Assembly (NCBI GenBank): GCA_029783825.1
Contig: JAREIK010002441.1
Location: forward strand, 22,612 to 86,611
Origin: Sapria himalayana
Taxonomy: Eukaryota > Streptophyta > Magnoliopsida > Malpighiales > Rafflesiaceae
DNA length: 64,000 nucleotides
Direction of reading: 5' to 3'
A program made the position numbers and the translations under genes. Below are positions 1 through 14,750 of the stretch, in pieces. Position 1 is the first letter of the stretch. The number at the start of each line of letters is the position of its first letter. A model generated the notes under the pieces. It did no database searches and was not told the DNA's origin. It was given only the letters and a program-made list of their open reading frames with translations.

Positions 1-3000
1 TCGAGATTTTTAGTCTAGTGATTAAGTGTTTAGACATCTAGTGATTTCTAGGTTTTATTTAAAGAATGAAATAAAAAAAAATATTTTTTTATTTTTCACA
101 TGTTGAAAGGTTACAATCTTTGAAAATATAAAAATTTTAAAACTTTTTTCAAAAGTGAATACAATATTTAGTTATAATAATTATTATATTTATATATAAT
201 ATAAATTCAATATAAACATTTTTATTGATAAATATTCTAATAATGCTCAAAAAAAATTAATAATCTATTATTAATATGTTAGATATCAATTAAAATATAA
301 TTACAAAACCTAAAATGATTCAGAAACAAAGCAAAATATATTACTATATAATATTTTTTTGTTTTTAATTTTTTATTCGTTTATTAAGGTTATCTATATT
401 TTTGTTTAAAATAATTTATATAAATTATATTTGTATAACTTATAATTTATTTGTAATTAATATTTATAAAAATAAACAAATAAATAATTAAAATGAATAT
501 TTAAAATTATAATGAAAAAAATAAAAATGAGATTTATTATTAATTTTTTAGGATATACATGTTTAAAAAAATTATCTTTTATTGTTTCAAGATTTAGAAG
601 TTATGAATTAAATATTAGGCATTTAATGGTTTATAGGTTTTATTCAAACAATGAAATAAGAAAAAAATTATTTTTGATATTTTTAAAATTTTAAAATTTA
701 TAACATTTGAAAATATAATAATTTTAAAATTTTTAAAATGTGAATACAATATTTAGTAATAATAAATATTATAACTATATATAATATAAACTAATATAAA
801 TAATTTTATAGATAGATATTATTATATCAATTATCAAAAAATAAATTAATAAACTATTATTAATATGATAGATATAAATTAAAATATAATTAAAAAACAT
901 AAAATGATTGAAATTCAAAGTAAAATTATTACTAAATAATAATTTTTTTTAGTTTTTGCATCATTTATAAAGCTTATATGTTTTTTAATGAAAAATATAT
1001 TATTAAATTATATTTGTATCACTCATAATTTATTTTATAATTAATATTTTTATAAATTATTTAAATTATATTTAAGGTTTACGAGCTTAAAGGTTTAAGT
1101 ATTTAGGGGCTTCGAGGTTTAAGAGTTTAGATATTTATGTATTTAGGGGCTTCGAGGTTTAGGAGTTTAGATATTTAAGTATTTAGGCATTGAATGGTTT
1201 ATAAGTTTTATTTAAACAATGATCTTACAAAAAATTTATTTTTGTTATTTTTCTCATTTTTGAAGGTTATAAACTTAGAAAATATAACAATTTTTAAATT
1301 TTTTTTATGTTAATGCTATATTTAGTTATGATAATCTTAATAATTATATATCATGTAAATTCAATATAAACAATTATATTGAAATATATTATATTAATGA
1401 TAAAAAAATAAATTAATAAACTATTATTAATAAGATAGATATTATTTTAAATATATTTGCAAAACATAAATTTATTCAAAATCAAAGTAAAATATATTAC
1501 AAAATAATACTTTCTTTGATGTTTTGCTTCTTTTTATAAGTTTATATTTTTTGTTATTAAATGTAAATTATTTAAATTATATTTTTCTTCCTCATAATTT
1601 ATTTTTATATATAATTCTATAAAAATAAACTAATAAATAATTAAAATGAATATTTAAAATAATAATGAATACAAATAAAATACATTTTTATTATTTATTA
1701 TTCATGATATACCAGTTTAATGGTTTAAGTATTTAGGTGTTTTGGGGTTTAGTGATTTATAGTTTTTATTTTAAGAATGAAAAAATAAAAAATTATATTT
1801 TTTGATTTTTTTTAATTTTTGAAGGTTATAACCTTTGAAAATATAATAATTTTTAATTTTTTTTAAATGTGAATGCAATATTTAGTTATAATAATTTTAA
1901 TAATTATATATCATATAAATTCAATATAAACAATTTTTTTGATAGATACTATAATAATGATCAAAAATTAAAATAATAAACTATTAATAATAAGATAGAT
2001 ATTAATTAAAAAATATTTACAAAACCCAAATCGATTCAAAATTAAAGTAAAATATATTACTGGATAATAATTTTTAATTTTTAAATGTTTACATCTTTTA
2101 TAAGCGTATATATTTTTTTTGATTAAAAATAATTTATTTAAATTATATTTGTCGCACTCATAATTTATATTGTAATAAATATTTCTATAAAAATAAACAT
2201 ATAAATAATTAAAATGAATATTTAAAATAATAATAAATTGAAATAAAAATTAGACTTCTTAATTATTAAGTAGCATATAACGGTTTAATGGTTTATGTAT
2301 TTAGCCATTACGTGCCTTAAAAGTTTACTAATTTAACTCTGTATGCATTTAGTGGTTTATAGGTTTTATTTAAAAATTAAAATAACAAAATATTTATTTT
2401 TATTATTTTTTGATATTTTGAAAGGTTATAACCTTTGAAAATATAATAATTTTTAAATTTTTTTCAAAAGTGAATTCAATATTTAGTTATAATAATAAAT
2501 ATATTTATATATCACATAAATTCAATATAAATAATTTTATTGATAAATATTCTAATAATGATCAAATAATAAATTAATAATCTATTATAAAAAAGATAGA
2601 TATCAATTAAAATATAATAAAAAATCCTAAGGTGATTCAGAAGAAATCAAAATATATTACTATATAATAATTTGTTGTTTTGAAATTTTTTTTTCTTTTA
2701 AAAAGTTTATCCATATTTTTTTGATGAAAATAATTTATATAAATTATATTTGTATAAGTCATAATTTATTTTTTAATTAATATTTATATAAAAATAAACA
2801 AATAAATAATTAAAATGAATATTTACAATTATAATAAAAAAATAATATTGAGATTTAATCTTTATTATTTGGGTATACCACTTTAAAAGGATTATCTATT
2901 TAAGGTTTTCGAGATTTTGGAGTTATTGACTTAACCTGTTTAGGCATTTAGTAGTTTATAGGATTATTTAAATAGTGAAATAACTAACAAATTATTTTTA

Positions 3001-5650
3001 TATTTTCTTATATTTTCTAAGGTTATAACCTTTGAAATATAATAATTTTAAATTTTTTTAAAAATGTGAATACAATATTTAGTAATAAGAATCATTATAA
3101 TTATATATAATATAAACTAAATATAAACAATTTTATTGATATATATGATATCAATTATCAAAAATTAATAATTATGCTATTATTAACATGATACATATAA
3201 ATTAAAAAATAATAGCAAAACCTAAAATTATTCAAAATCAAAGTAAAATTTATTACCAAATAATAATTTTAGTTTTTTTTTGTTTTTTATTATTTTTATA
3301 TGCTTATATTTTTTTTGATGAAAAATAAATTATTTAAATGATATTTAAGGTTTACGAGTTTAAAGTTTTAAGTATTTAGTGGATTTTGTGTCTAGGAGTT
3401 TATAGATTTAAGTGTTTAGGCATTTAGTGGTATCTAAGTTTTATTTAAACAATGATATAACAAAAAATTTATTTTTATTTTTTTTTCTAATTTTTGAACA
3501 TTATAACCTTTGAAAATATAAAAATTTCTAAATATTTTTCAAATGTAAATATATTATTTAGTTATAATAATCTTAATAAATATAAGTCATTTAAATTCAA
3601 TATAAATAATCACATTGCTAGATATTATAATAATGATCAATAAATAAATAAAAAAACTATTATTAATAAGATAAATATTATTAAATTATATTTGCAAAAT
3701 CTAAATTTATTCAAAATCAAAGTATATATTACTAAATAATAATTTTTTTAATATTTTGCTTTTTTTATAAGTTTATATTTTTGTTATTAAAAATAAATTA
3801 TTTAAATTATATTTGTATTCCTCATAATTTATTTTGTAATTTATAAATCTATAAAATATACTAATAAATAATTAAAATAAATATTTAAAATTATAATGAA
3901 TACAAATAAAATTGAGATTTATTATTTATTATTCAGGATATATAGGTTTAATGGTTTAAGTATTTAGGTGTTTTGGGGTTTAGACATTTAAGTGCTTATG
4001 CCTTTGGTGATTTTATCTAATTTTTGAAGGTTATAACCGTTGAAAATATAATAATTTCTAATTTTTTTAAAATGTGAATATAATATTTAGTTATAATAAT
4101 CTTGATAATTATATATAATGTAAAATCAATATAAATAATTTTATTAATAGATATTATAATAATGATCCATAAATAAATTAATAAACTATTATTAATTAGA
4201 ATGATATAAATTAAAATATAATTGCAAAATCTAAAATTATTCAAAATTAAATTAAAATAAATTACTAAATAATAATATTTTGTTTTAAAAATTTTGCCTC
4301 TTTTTATAATCTTATATTTTTTTGATGAAAAATAAATTATTTAAATTATATCCATCTCACTAATAATTTATTTTGTAATTAGTATTTCAATAAAATTAAA
4401 CTGATAAATAATTAAAATGAATATTTAAAATTATAATGAATACTAATAAAAATGACATTTATTTTTTATTATTTAAAGTATACTAATTTAAAGGCTTATG
4501 TATTTATGGGCTTCGGGGTTTAGGAGTTTAGTCATTAAGAATTTAGGTATTTTGTGGTTTATAGATATTATTTAAAGAATCTAATAACAAAAAATTTATT
4601 TTTTTATTTTTTCTTATTTTTAATTGTTATAACCTTTGAAAACTTAATAATTTTTAAATTTTTTTAAAATGTGAAAATATTATTTTGTTATAATAATCTA
4701 AATAATTATATATTATGTAAATTCAATATAAATAATTTTTTTATAGATATTATGATAACGATAATAAAATAAATTAATAAACTATTATTAATAAGATAGA
4801 TTGTAAAAAAAATTTATTTGAAAAACCTAATATAATACAAAATCAAAAAAATATATATTAATAAGATAGATATTAAATAAAACTATTATTAATAAGATAA
4901 AATATACAGGTTTAAAAGATTATATATTTAGGAGTTTTGGGATTTAAGAATTTAGTGATTTAAGTGTTTAGGCATTTAGTAGTTTATAGGTTTTATTTAA
5001 AAAATAAAATAACAAAAAAAAAATTTTGTTATTAGTTCTAATTTTTGAAGGATATAACCTTTGAAACTATAACAATTTTTAAATTTTTTTTAAATGTGAA
5101 TACTATATTTAGTTATGATAATCTTAATAATTATATATCATGTAATTTTAATATAAACAATTATATTGATATATTTTATAATAATGATCATACAAAAGAT
5201 TAATAAACAATTATTAATAAGATTAATATTTTTAAAATATATTTACAAAACTTAAAATGATTCAGAATCAAAGTGAAATATTTCACTAAATATTAATTTT
5301 AAATTTTTAAATTTTTTTATCCATTTATAAGCTTATATATTTTTTGATGAAAAATAAATTATTTAAATTATATTTGTCTCACTATTAATTTATTTTTTTA
5401 TTTATATTTCTATAAAAATAAACTAATAAATAATTAAAATGTATATATAAAATTATAATGAATACTAATAAAAATGAAATTTATGATTTATTATTTAGGG
5501 TATACCTATTTAATGGTTTAAGTTTATTGTGGTTTTGGGGTTAATGAGTTTATTGATTTATATGTTTACACATTTAGGTTTTATTTATTGATTTATAGGT
5601 TTTATTTAATCAATGAAATAACAAAAAATTTATTTTTATGAATTTTTATG

Positions 5651-5678
5651 ATTTTCAAAGGTTATAACCTTTGAAAAT
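5651..5678. repeat. 28-bp perfect palindrome of the satellite unit
   Basis: The sequence is a perfect inverted repeat without a spacer around the core AAAGGTTATAACCTTT, flanked by ATTTTC on the left and GAAAAT on the right. It is one well-preserved example of a site found once in nearly every unit. Confidence 0.9.
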
Positions 5679-8600
5679 ATAATAATTTTTTAATTTTTTT
5701 AAATGTAAATATAATATTTAGTTATAATAATCTTAATAATTATAAGACATTTAAATTTAATATAAGTAATTTTATTGTTATATATTATAAAATTGATCAA
5801 ATAATAAATTAATAAACTATTCTTAATAAGATTGATAGCATTAAAATATTATTGCAAAACCTATATATAATGATTCAAAATCAAAGTAAAATATATTACT
5901 AAATAATAATTTTTTGTTTTTAAATTTTTACTTCTTTTTATAAGCTTATATTTTTTTTATTAAAAATAAATTATTAAAATTATATTTGTCTAACTCATTA
6001 TTTATTTTGTAATTCATATTTCTATAAAAAATAATCTAATTTATAATTAAAATGAATATTTAAAATTATAATGAATACAAATTAAAATGAGATTTATGAT
6101 TTATTATATGTGGTATACCAGTTTAATGGATTGATTATTTAGGAGTTTTGTCATTTATGAGTTTATCAATTTATGTTTTTAGGCATTTAGTGGTTTATTG
6201 GTTTTATTTATATAATAAAAATAAAAAAAAATTTAGATTTTTTCTGATTTTCAAAGGTTATAACTTTTAAAAATAAAATAATTTTTAAAATTTTTTGAAA
6301 TGTGAATACTTTGTATAATTATATTAATCTTACTAATTATATATCATATAAATTCAATATAAACAATTTTAATTAAAGATATTATAATAATGATCAAAAA
6401 TTAAATTAATAAATTATTATTAATAATATAAATAATAATTAAAATATATTTACATAACACAATGATTCAAAATCAAATCAAAATATATTACTAAATAATA
6501 ATATTTAGATGAAAAATATATTATTATATAAAAATGATTCAGAAGAAAGCAAAATATATTACTATATAATAATTTTTTGTTTTGAATTTTTTTTCTTTTA
6601 AAATAAATTATTTTTCATTTTAATTAAAAATAATTTATATAAATTATATTTGTCTAACTCATAATTTATTTTGTAATTAATATTTATATAAAAATAAACA
6701 AATAAATAATTAAAATGAATATTTAAAATTATAATGAAAAAAATAATATTGAGATTTATTATTTATTATTTAGGGTTACCGGGTTAAAAGGATTATTATT
6801 TATTATTTAGGGTTTTAGAGATTTAGATGTTATTGATTTAAGTGTTTAGACATTTAGTGGTTTATAGGTTTTATTTAAACAATGAAATATCAAAATAAAA
6901 TATTTTTTTATTTTTTCACATTTTCAAAGGTTATAAACTTTGAAAATATAATAATTTTAAAATTTTTTTCAAAAGTAAATTCAATATTTAGTTATTATAA
7001 TCATTATATTTATATATCATATAAATTCAATATAAAAAATTTTATAGAAAAATATTCTAATAATGATCAAAAAATAAATTAATAATCTATTATTAATATG
7101 ATAGATATCAATTAAAATATATTTACAAAACCAATAATGATTAAGAAGCAAAGCAAATTATATTATTATATAATAATTTTTTGTTTTTAATTTTTTTTAT
7201 TTTAATAAGTTTATCTATATTTTTTTTGATGAAAAATAATTTATATAAATTATAATTGTCTAACTCATTATTTATTTGTAATTAATATTTATATAAAAAT
7301 AAACAAATAAATAATTAAAATGAATATTTAAAATTATAATGAAAAAAATAAAAATGGATTTATTGTTTATTATTTAGGATATATCTGATTAAAAAAATTA
7401 TCTAATTAGGGTTTTCGAGATTTAGAAGTTATTCATTTAAGTATTTCGGCAATTAGTGGTTTAAAGGTTTTATTTAAACAATGAAATAACAAATAAATTA
7501 TTTTTGATATTTTTTCAAAATTTCAAAGATTATAACCTTTGAAAAAATAATAATTTTAAAATTTTTAAAAATGTGAATACAATATTTATATATAATAATT
7601 ATTATAACAATATATAATATAAACTAAATATAAACAATTTTATTTATATATATTATATCAATTATCAAAAAATAAATTAATAAACTATTATTAATATGAT
7701 AGCTATAAATTAAAATTTAATTACAAAAACTTAAATGATTAAAAATTAAAGTAAATTTATTACTAAATAATAATTTTCATTTTTTAGTTTTACCTCATTT
7801 TATAAGATTATATATTTTTTTGATAAAAAATAAATTATATAAAATTATATTTGTAACACTCATAATTTATTTTGTAATTAATATTTCAATAAATTATTTA
7901 AGTTATATTTAAGGTTTACGAGTTTAAAGGTTTATGTATTTAGGGGCTTCGGGGTTTAAAAGTTTAGAGATTGATGTTTTTAGGTATTTACTGGGTATTA
8001 AGTTTTATTTAAACAATGATATAACGAAAAATTTATTTTTTGTTATTTTTTCTTATTTTTGAAGGTTATAGCCTTTGAAAATATAACAATTTTTAAATTT
8101 TTTTTAAATGTGAATACTATATTTAGTTATGATAATAATAACAATTATATATCATATATATTCAATATAAACAATTATATTGATAGATATTATATTAATG
8201 ATCAAAAAATAAATTAATAAACTATTATAAATAAGATAGATATTATTTAATATATATTTGCAAAACCTAAATTTATTCAAAATCAAAGTAAAATAAATTA
8301 CTAAATAATAATGTTTTTGATGTTTTGTTCTTTTTATAAGTTTATATTTTTTGTTCTTTAAAGTATATTATTTAAATTATATTCTTCTTCCTCATAATAT
8401 ATTTTGTAATTTATAATTCTATAAAAATAAACTAAAAAATAATTAAGATGAATATTTAAAATTATAATGAATACAAATAAAAGTAAGATTTATTATTTAT
8501 TATTCAGGATATAAGTTTTAATGGTTTAGTATTTAGTATTTTGGGTTTTTGTGATTTAATTGTTTATGCCTTTAGTGATTTATAGTTTTAATTTAAAGAA

Positions 8601-9356
8601 TAAAAAATCAAAAAATTTAATTTATTGTTTTTTTTAAAATTTTTGAAGGTTATGACCTTTGAAAATATAATAATTTTTTATTTTTTTTAAATGTGAATAT
8701 AATATTTAGTTATAATAATCGTAATAATTATATATAATGTAAACTCAATATAAATAATTTTATTAATAGATATTATAATAATGATCAATAAATAATTAAT
8801 AAACTATTATTCAAAAGAATGATATAAATTAAAATATAAATACAAAATCTAAAATGATACAAAATCAAAATAAAATATTTTACTAAATAATAAATTTTTG
8901 TTTTTAAAATTGTGCATATTTTTAATGCTTATATTTTTTTGATGAAATATAAATTATTTAAATTATACCAGTCTCACTAATAATTTATTTTGTAATTAAT
9001 ATTTCTATAAAAATAAACTGATAAATAATTAAAATAAAAATTTAAAATTATACTGAATAAAAATCAAAATGAGATTTATGATTTATTATTAATGTACACC
9101 TGTTTAATGGTTTAAGTATTTAGAGGCTTTGTCTTTTAGGAGTTTAGCAATTTATGTTTTTAGGCATTTAGTGGTTTATAGGTTTTATTTAAACAATAAA
9201 ATAACAAAAATAAAATTTGTAATTTTTTCTCATTTTCATAGGTTTTAACCTTTGAAAATATAATAATATTTAAAATTTTTTGAAATGTGAATACAATATT
9301 TAGTTATTTTAATATTAATAATTATATATCATATAAATTCAATATAAATAATTTTA

Positions 9357-9395
9357 TTGATAGATAATATAAAAATATTTTATATTATCTATCAA
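9357..9395. repeat. Foldback hairpin, 18-bp perfect arms with 3-nt loop
   Basis: The left arm TTGATAGATAATATAAAA and the right arm TTTTATATTATCTATCAA are exact reverse complements separated by ATA. The normal satellite has only the left arm here (the GATAGATATTAT region). The hairpin lies in a shortened unit of about 418 bp, so it marks a rearrangement junction. Confidence 0.9.
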
Positions 9396-9649
9396 ACTAA
9401 TAAATATTTAAAATAAACTAATTTTGTAATAAATATTTTATAAAAATAAACTAATAAATAATTAAAATCAATATTTAAAATTATAATAAATAAAATAAAA
9501 ATTAGATTTATTAATTATTAAGTAGTATATTGGGGTTTAATGGTTTATGTATTTAGGAGTGTACTGATTTACCTATATATGAATTTAGTGGTTTATATGG
9601 TTTATTTAAAAAATAAAATAACAAAAAATTTATTTTTGTTATTTTTTGA

Positions 9650-9679
9650 TATTTTCAAAGGTTATAACCTTTGAAAATA
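9650..9679. repeat. 30-bp perfect palindrome of the satellite unit
   Basis: This is a perfect spacer-free inverted repeat centred on GGTTATAACC, extended on both sides to TATTTTC...GAAAATA. It shows how far the symmetry can extend in forward-block units. Confidence 0.9.
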
Positions 9680-10884
9680 CATTAAATTTTAAATTTTTAT
9701 CTAAAGTGAATACAATCTTTAGTTATAATAATCATTATATTTATATATCATATAAATTTTATATTAACAATTTTATTGATATATATTATAATAATGATCA
9801 AAATTAATTTTATAAACTATTGATATTAAGATAGATATTAATTAAAAATAAATACAAAACCCAAATTGATTCAAAATTATAGTAAAATATATTTTTGGAT
9901 AACAATTTTTAATTTTTAAATTTTTACTTCTTTTATAAGCATATATATTTTTTAGATTATATTTGTCGCACTCATAATTTATTTTGTAATATCTATTTCT
10001 ATCAAAATAAACTAATAAATAATTAAAATGAATATTTAAAATTATAATAAATAGAATTAAAAATTAGATTTATTAATTATTAAGTAGTATATAGTGGTTT
10101 AATGGTTTATGTATTTTGGCATTACGGGGTTTAGGAGTTTACTGATTTAACTGTATATGCATTTAGTGGTTTATAGGTGTTATCTATAAAAAAATATCAA
10201 AAAAAATTTCTTATTATTTTATATTTTCAATGGTTATAACATTTGAATATATAATAATTTTTAAATTTTTTTCAAAAGTGAATACTATATTTAGTTATAA
10301 TAATCATTATATTTATATATCATATAAATTTAATATAAATGTTTTTATTAATGAATATTCTAATAATGATCAAAGAATAAATTATAAAGAAAAAAATAAT
10401 ATTGAGATTTATTATTTATTATTTAGGGTATACCGGTTTAATGGTTAGATTATTTAGGAGTTTTGTCGTTGAGAAGTTTATCAATTTATGTTTTTAGGCC
10501 TTTAGTGGTTTATAGGTTTTATTTAAACAAAGAAATAACAAAAAATTTTTTTTTGATATTTTTTATCATTTTCAAAGATGATATATAACCTTTAAAAATA
10601 TAATAATTTCAATTTTTTTTCAAAAAGTGAAAACTATATTTAGTTATAAGAATATTTATATTTATATATCATATAAATTAATTATAATTATTTTTATTGA
10701 AAAATATTCTATTATCAAAAAATAAATTAATAATCTATATTTAATAAGATAGATATCAATTAAAATATAATTAAAAAACCTAAAATGATTGAGAAGCAAA
10801 CCAAAATATATTACTATATAATAATTTTTTGTTTTGAATTTTTTCTTCTTTTAAAAAGATTATCTGAATTTCTTTGATGAAAAA

Positions 10885-10915
10885 TAAATAAACTTATATT
10901 TAAAAATGATAACTT
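10885..10915. other. Satellite orientation switch (forward to reverse)
   Basis: Up to about 10,885 the units read forward, ending inside the GATGAAAAATAAA part of a unit. From about 10,914 the sequence is the reverse complement of the unit, starting at TTAAACTGGTATAACCTAAA and continuing with AATCTCATTTT. About 25 bp between the two parts fit neither phase well. Confidence 0.85.
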
Positions 10916-13439
10916 AAATTAAACTGGTATAACCTAAATAAATATAATAAATAATAAATCTCATTTTTTCTCATTATATTTTTAATATTCATTTTAATTA
11001 TTAATTTTTTATTTTTATATAAATATTAATTAAAAAATAAATTATGAGTTAGACAAATATAATTTATGTAAATTATTTTTAATCAAAAAAATATAGATAC
11101 TTTTTAAAATAAAGAAAAATTCAAAACAAAAAATTATTATATAGTAATATATTTTGCTTTGCTTAAAAATCATTTTATGTTTTGTAATTATATTTTAATT
11201 GATATCTATCTTATTAATAATAGATTATTAATTTATTTTCTGATCATTATTAGAATATTTATCCCTTAAATTGTTTATGTTGAAATATGATATATAAATA
11301 TATTGATTATTATAACTAAATATTGAATTCACTTTTGAAAAAAAATTTAAAATTATTTTTTTTCAAAGGTTATAACCTTAGAAAATATCAAAAAATAATA
11401 AAAATAAATGTTTTGTTATTTTATTTTTTAAATAAAACCTATAAACCACTAAATGCAGACACAATTAAATGCGTAAACACCTAAACCCGTAATACCTAAA
11501 TACATGAACCATTAAACTGCTATATAATACATAATAATTAATAAATCTAATTTTAATTTCTATTTATTATAGTTTATATTTTAATTTTAATTATTTATTA
11601 GTTTATTTTTATAGAAATATTTATTATAAAATAAATTATGAGCGTGAAAAATATAATTTAAATAATTTATTTTTAATAAAAAAATATATACGCTTATAAA
11701 AGAAGTAAAAATTTAAAAATTTAAAAATTTAAAAATTTAAAATTATTATCCAATAATATTTTTTACTTTAATTTTGAATCAATTTGGGTCTTGTAAATAT
11801 TTTTTAATTAATATATATCTTATTATTAATAGTATATTAATTTAATTTTTGATCATTATTATAATATCTATCAATAAAATTATTTATATTAAATTTATAT
11901 CATATATAATTATTAAATTATTATAACTAAATATTTTATTCACATTTCAAAATATTTTAAATATTATTATATTTTCAAAGGTTATAACCTATGAAAATGA
12001 GAAAAAATTACAAATTCTTTTTTTTATTTTATTGTTTAAATACAACCAATAAATCACTAAATGCCTAAAAACCTTAATCGCTAAACTCCAAAAAGACAAA
12101 ACCTCTAAATACTTAAACCATTAAACTAGTGTACATTAAAAATAAATTATATATATCATTTTAATTTTTATTTAGTATAATTTTAAATTTTTATTTTAAT
12201 TAATTTTCAGTTTATTTTTATAGAAATATTTATTACAAAATAAATTATTAGTAAGATAGATCTAATTTAAATTAGACCGGTAAACCCTAAATAATAAATA
12301 ATAAATCCTATTATTTTTAATTATAATTTTAAATATTCATTTTAATTATTTATTTGTTTATTTTTATATAAATATTAATTACAAAATAATTTATGAGTTA
12401 CACAAATATAATTTATGTAAATTATTTTTCATTAAAAAATTATAGATGAACTTTTTAAAAGAAAAAAAAATTTCAAAACAAAAAATTATTATATAGTAAT
12501 ATATTTTGCTTTGCTTTTGAATCATTTTAGGTTTTGTAATTATATTTTAATTGACATCTATCTTATTAATAATAGATTATTAAGTTATTTTTTCATCATT
12601 ATTAGAAAATTTATCAATAAAAATCTTTATATTGAATTTATATGATATATAAATATAATGATTATTATAACTAAATATTATATTCACTTTTGAAAAGAAT
12701 TTTAAAATTATAATATTTTCAAAGGTCATAACCTTTGAAAATGTGAAAAAATAAAAAAAATATTTTTTCTTTGTTATTCTATTGTTTAAATAAAACCTAT
12801 ACACCACTAAATGCCTAAGCATTTAAATCACTAAACTACAAAATCCCGATACCTCTATATAGATAATCCTTTAAATCAGTATACCCTAAATAATAATTAA
12901 TAAATTTCATTTTATTTGTTTTCATTATTATATTAAAAAATTCATTTCTATTGTTTAGTTTTTCATATTTATATATGTATTAATTATAAAATAAATTATG
13001 AGTTAAAAATATAATTTATAAAAATTATTTTTAATCAAAAAATTGATAAGCTTATAAAAAGAATAAAATTTAAAAACAAATAATTATTGTTAAGTAATAT
13101 ATTTTTCTTTGCTTTTGAATCATTTTAGGTTTTGATTTTATATTTAAAGTAATATCAATCTTATTCATAATAGATTTTTAATTTATTTTTTGATAATTAT
13201 TAGAATATCTATCAATAAAATTGTTTATATTGAATTTATATGATATATTATTATTATGATTGTTATAAATAAATATTTATTCACTTTTGAAAAAAATTTA
13301 AAAATTATTATATTTTCAAAGGTTATAATCTTTCAAAATATCAAAAAATAATAAAAATAATTTCTTTTTTATTGTTTTTATTAAATAAAACATATAAACC
13401 ACTAAATGCATATATAGTTAAATCAGTATACTCCTAAAC

Positions 13440-14405
13440 CCCGTAATACCTAAATATATATACCATTAAACAACTATATACTAGTTAATAATTAATTCAT
13501 ATAATTTTTATTTATATTTATTATAATTTTAAATATTCATTTTAATTATTTATTAGTTTATTTTTATTGAAATATTTATTACAAAATAAAGTATGAGTGT
13601 GACAAATATAATTTAATTAATTTATTTTTAATAAAAAAAAATATACGGTTCTAAAAGAAATAAAAATTTAAAAATTACAAATTATTATCCAGAGATATAT
13701 TTTACTTTAATTTTGAATCAATTTGGCTTTTGTAAATATTTTTTTATTAAAATATATCTTTTTATTAATAGTTTATTAATTTAATTTTTGATCATTTTTA
13801 TATTGTCTATCAATAAAATTGTATATATTGAATTTATATATTATATAATTATTAATATTATTATAACTAAATATTGTATTCATATTTAAAAAAATTGTAA
13901 ATATTATTATACTTTCAAAGGTTATAACTTATGAAAATGATAACAAATTATAGAAATTTTTTTGTTATTTTATTTTTTTATATAAAACCTTTAAACTTCT
14001 CAAAGCCTAAAAACATAAATCTCTAAACTCCGAACGACAATACCTCTAAATACTTAAACTATTAAACTGATATACATTAATAATAAATCTTAAATCTCAT
14101 TTTAATTTTTATTCAGTATAATTTTAAATTTTTATTTTAATTATTTAACAGTTTATTTTTATATAAATATTAATTACAAAATAAATTATTAGTGAGATGG
14201 ATATAATTTAAATTAAACCGGTATCCCTAGATAATAAATAATAAATAATAAAATCTCATTTTTTAATTATAATTTTAAAAATTCATTTTAATTATTTATT
14301 TGTTTATTTATATATAAATATTAATTACATAATAAATTATGAGTTAGACAAATATAATTTATAATAATTATTTTTCATCAAAAAAATATAGATAAAATTA
14401 TTAAA
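13440..14405 (-). repeat. Left flank shared with 41,450-42,425
   Basis: This stretch shares unusual variants with 41,450-42,425, including AATAAAGTATGAGTG, TTTAATTAATTTATTTTTAA, GGTTCTAAAAGAA and the contracted GGTATCCCTA. The two are copies of one block rather than any two units of the array. Confidence 0.7.
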
Positions 14406-14658
14406 TGAAAAAAAAAATTCAAAAACAAAAAATTATTATATAGTAATATATTTTCATTGCTTCTAAATCATTTTAAGTTTTGTAATTATATTTTAATTAA
14501 TATCTATCTTATTCTTAATGGATTATTAATTTATTTTTTGAATATTATTAGAATATTTATCAATAAAATTGATTATATTGAATTTATATAATATATAAAT
14601 ATAATGATTAGTATAACTTAATATTGTATTCGCATTTGAAAAAAATTTTAAAATTATT

Positions 14659-14690
14659 ATATTTTCAAAGGTTATAACCTTTGAAAATAT
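14659..14690. repeat. 32-bp perfect palindrome of the satellite unit
   Basis: This is a perfect spacer-free inverted repeat from ATATTTTC to GAAAATAT around GGTTATAACC. It is the longest exact form I found and is matched at 58,366-58,397. Confidence 0.92.
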
Positions 14691-14750
14691 CAAAAAATAA
14701 TAAGAATAAATTTATTGTTATTTTATTTTTTAAATAAAACATATAAACCA

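Larger units (their letters stand above)
1..10885 (+). repeat. AT-rich ~590-bp satellite array, forward block
   Basis: This is a tandem array of about 19 diverged units. The conserved anchor GGTTATAACCTTTGAAAA (or a close variant) falls near 103, 690, 1261, 1823, 2417, 3013, 3505, 4027, 4625, 5047, 5656, 6253, 6926, 7524, 8062, 8646, 9240, 9658 and 10230, so spacing is mostly 560-600 bp with shortened units of about 420 bp. In this block each unit reads: palindrome, an AT-only stretch, then TTTAGG-like octamers, then ATAGGTTTTATTTAAA before the next palindrome. No gene is present. The small open frames (for example 512-694 and 6882-7082) are the same satellite phase read in different units. 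Confidence 0.93.

Noticed and set aside
512..694. Small open frame of 60 codons, and similar ones at 6,882, 10,230, 12,580, 4,017, 39,186, 47,071, 53,495 and 57,568
   Set aside because: They are the same few phases of the satellite unit read in different units. Stops and frame shifts vary from unit to unit, composition is that of AT-rich repeat, and no conserved start or domain exists.
1..10885. True telomere or telomere-proximal array, from the TTTAGG motifs
   Set aside because: The motifs are period-8 and degenerate, make up only about one seventh of each unit and occur in both orientations, so this is interstitial satellite. Chromosomal location cannot be told from the sequence.
11701..11750. 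Possible CRISPR-like short repeats (TTTAAAAA runs)
   Set aside because: Short A/T slippage repeats have no constant repeat-spacer structure, and the setting is a plant satellite.
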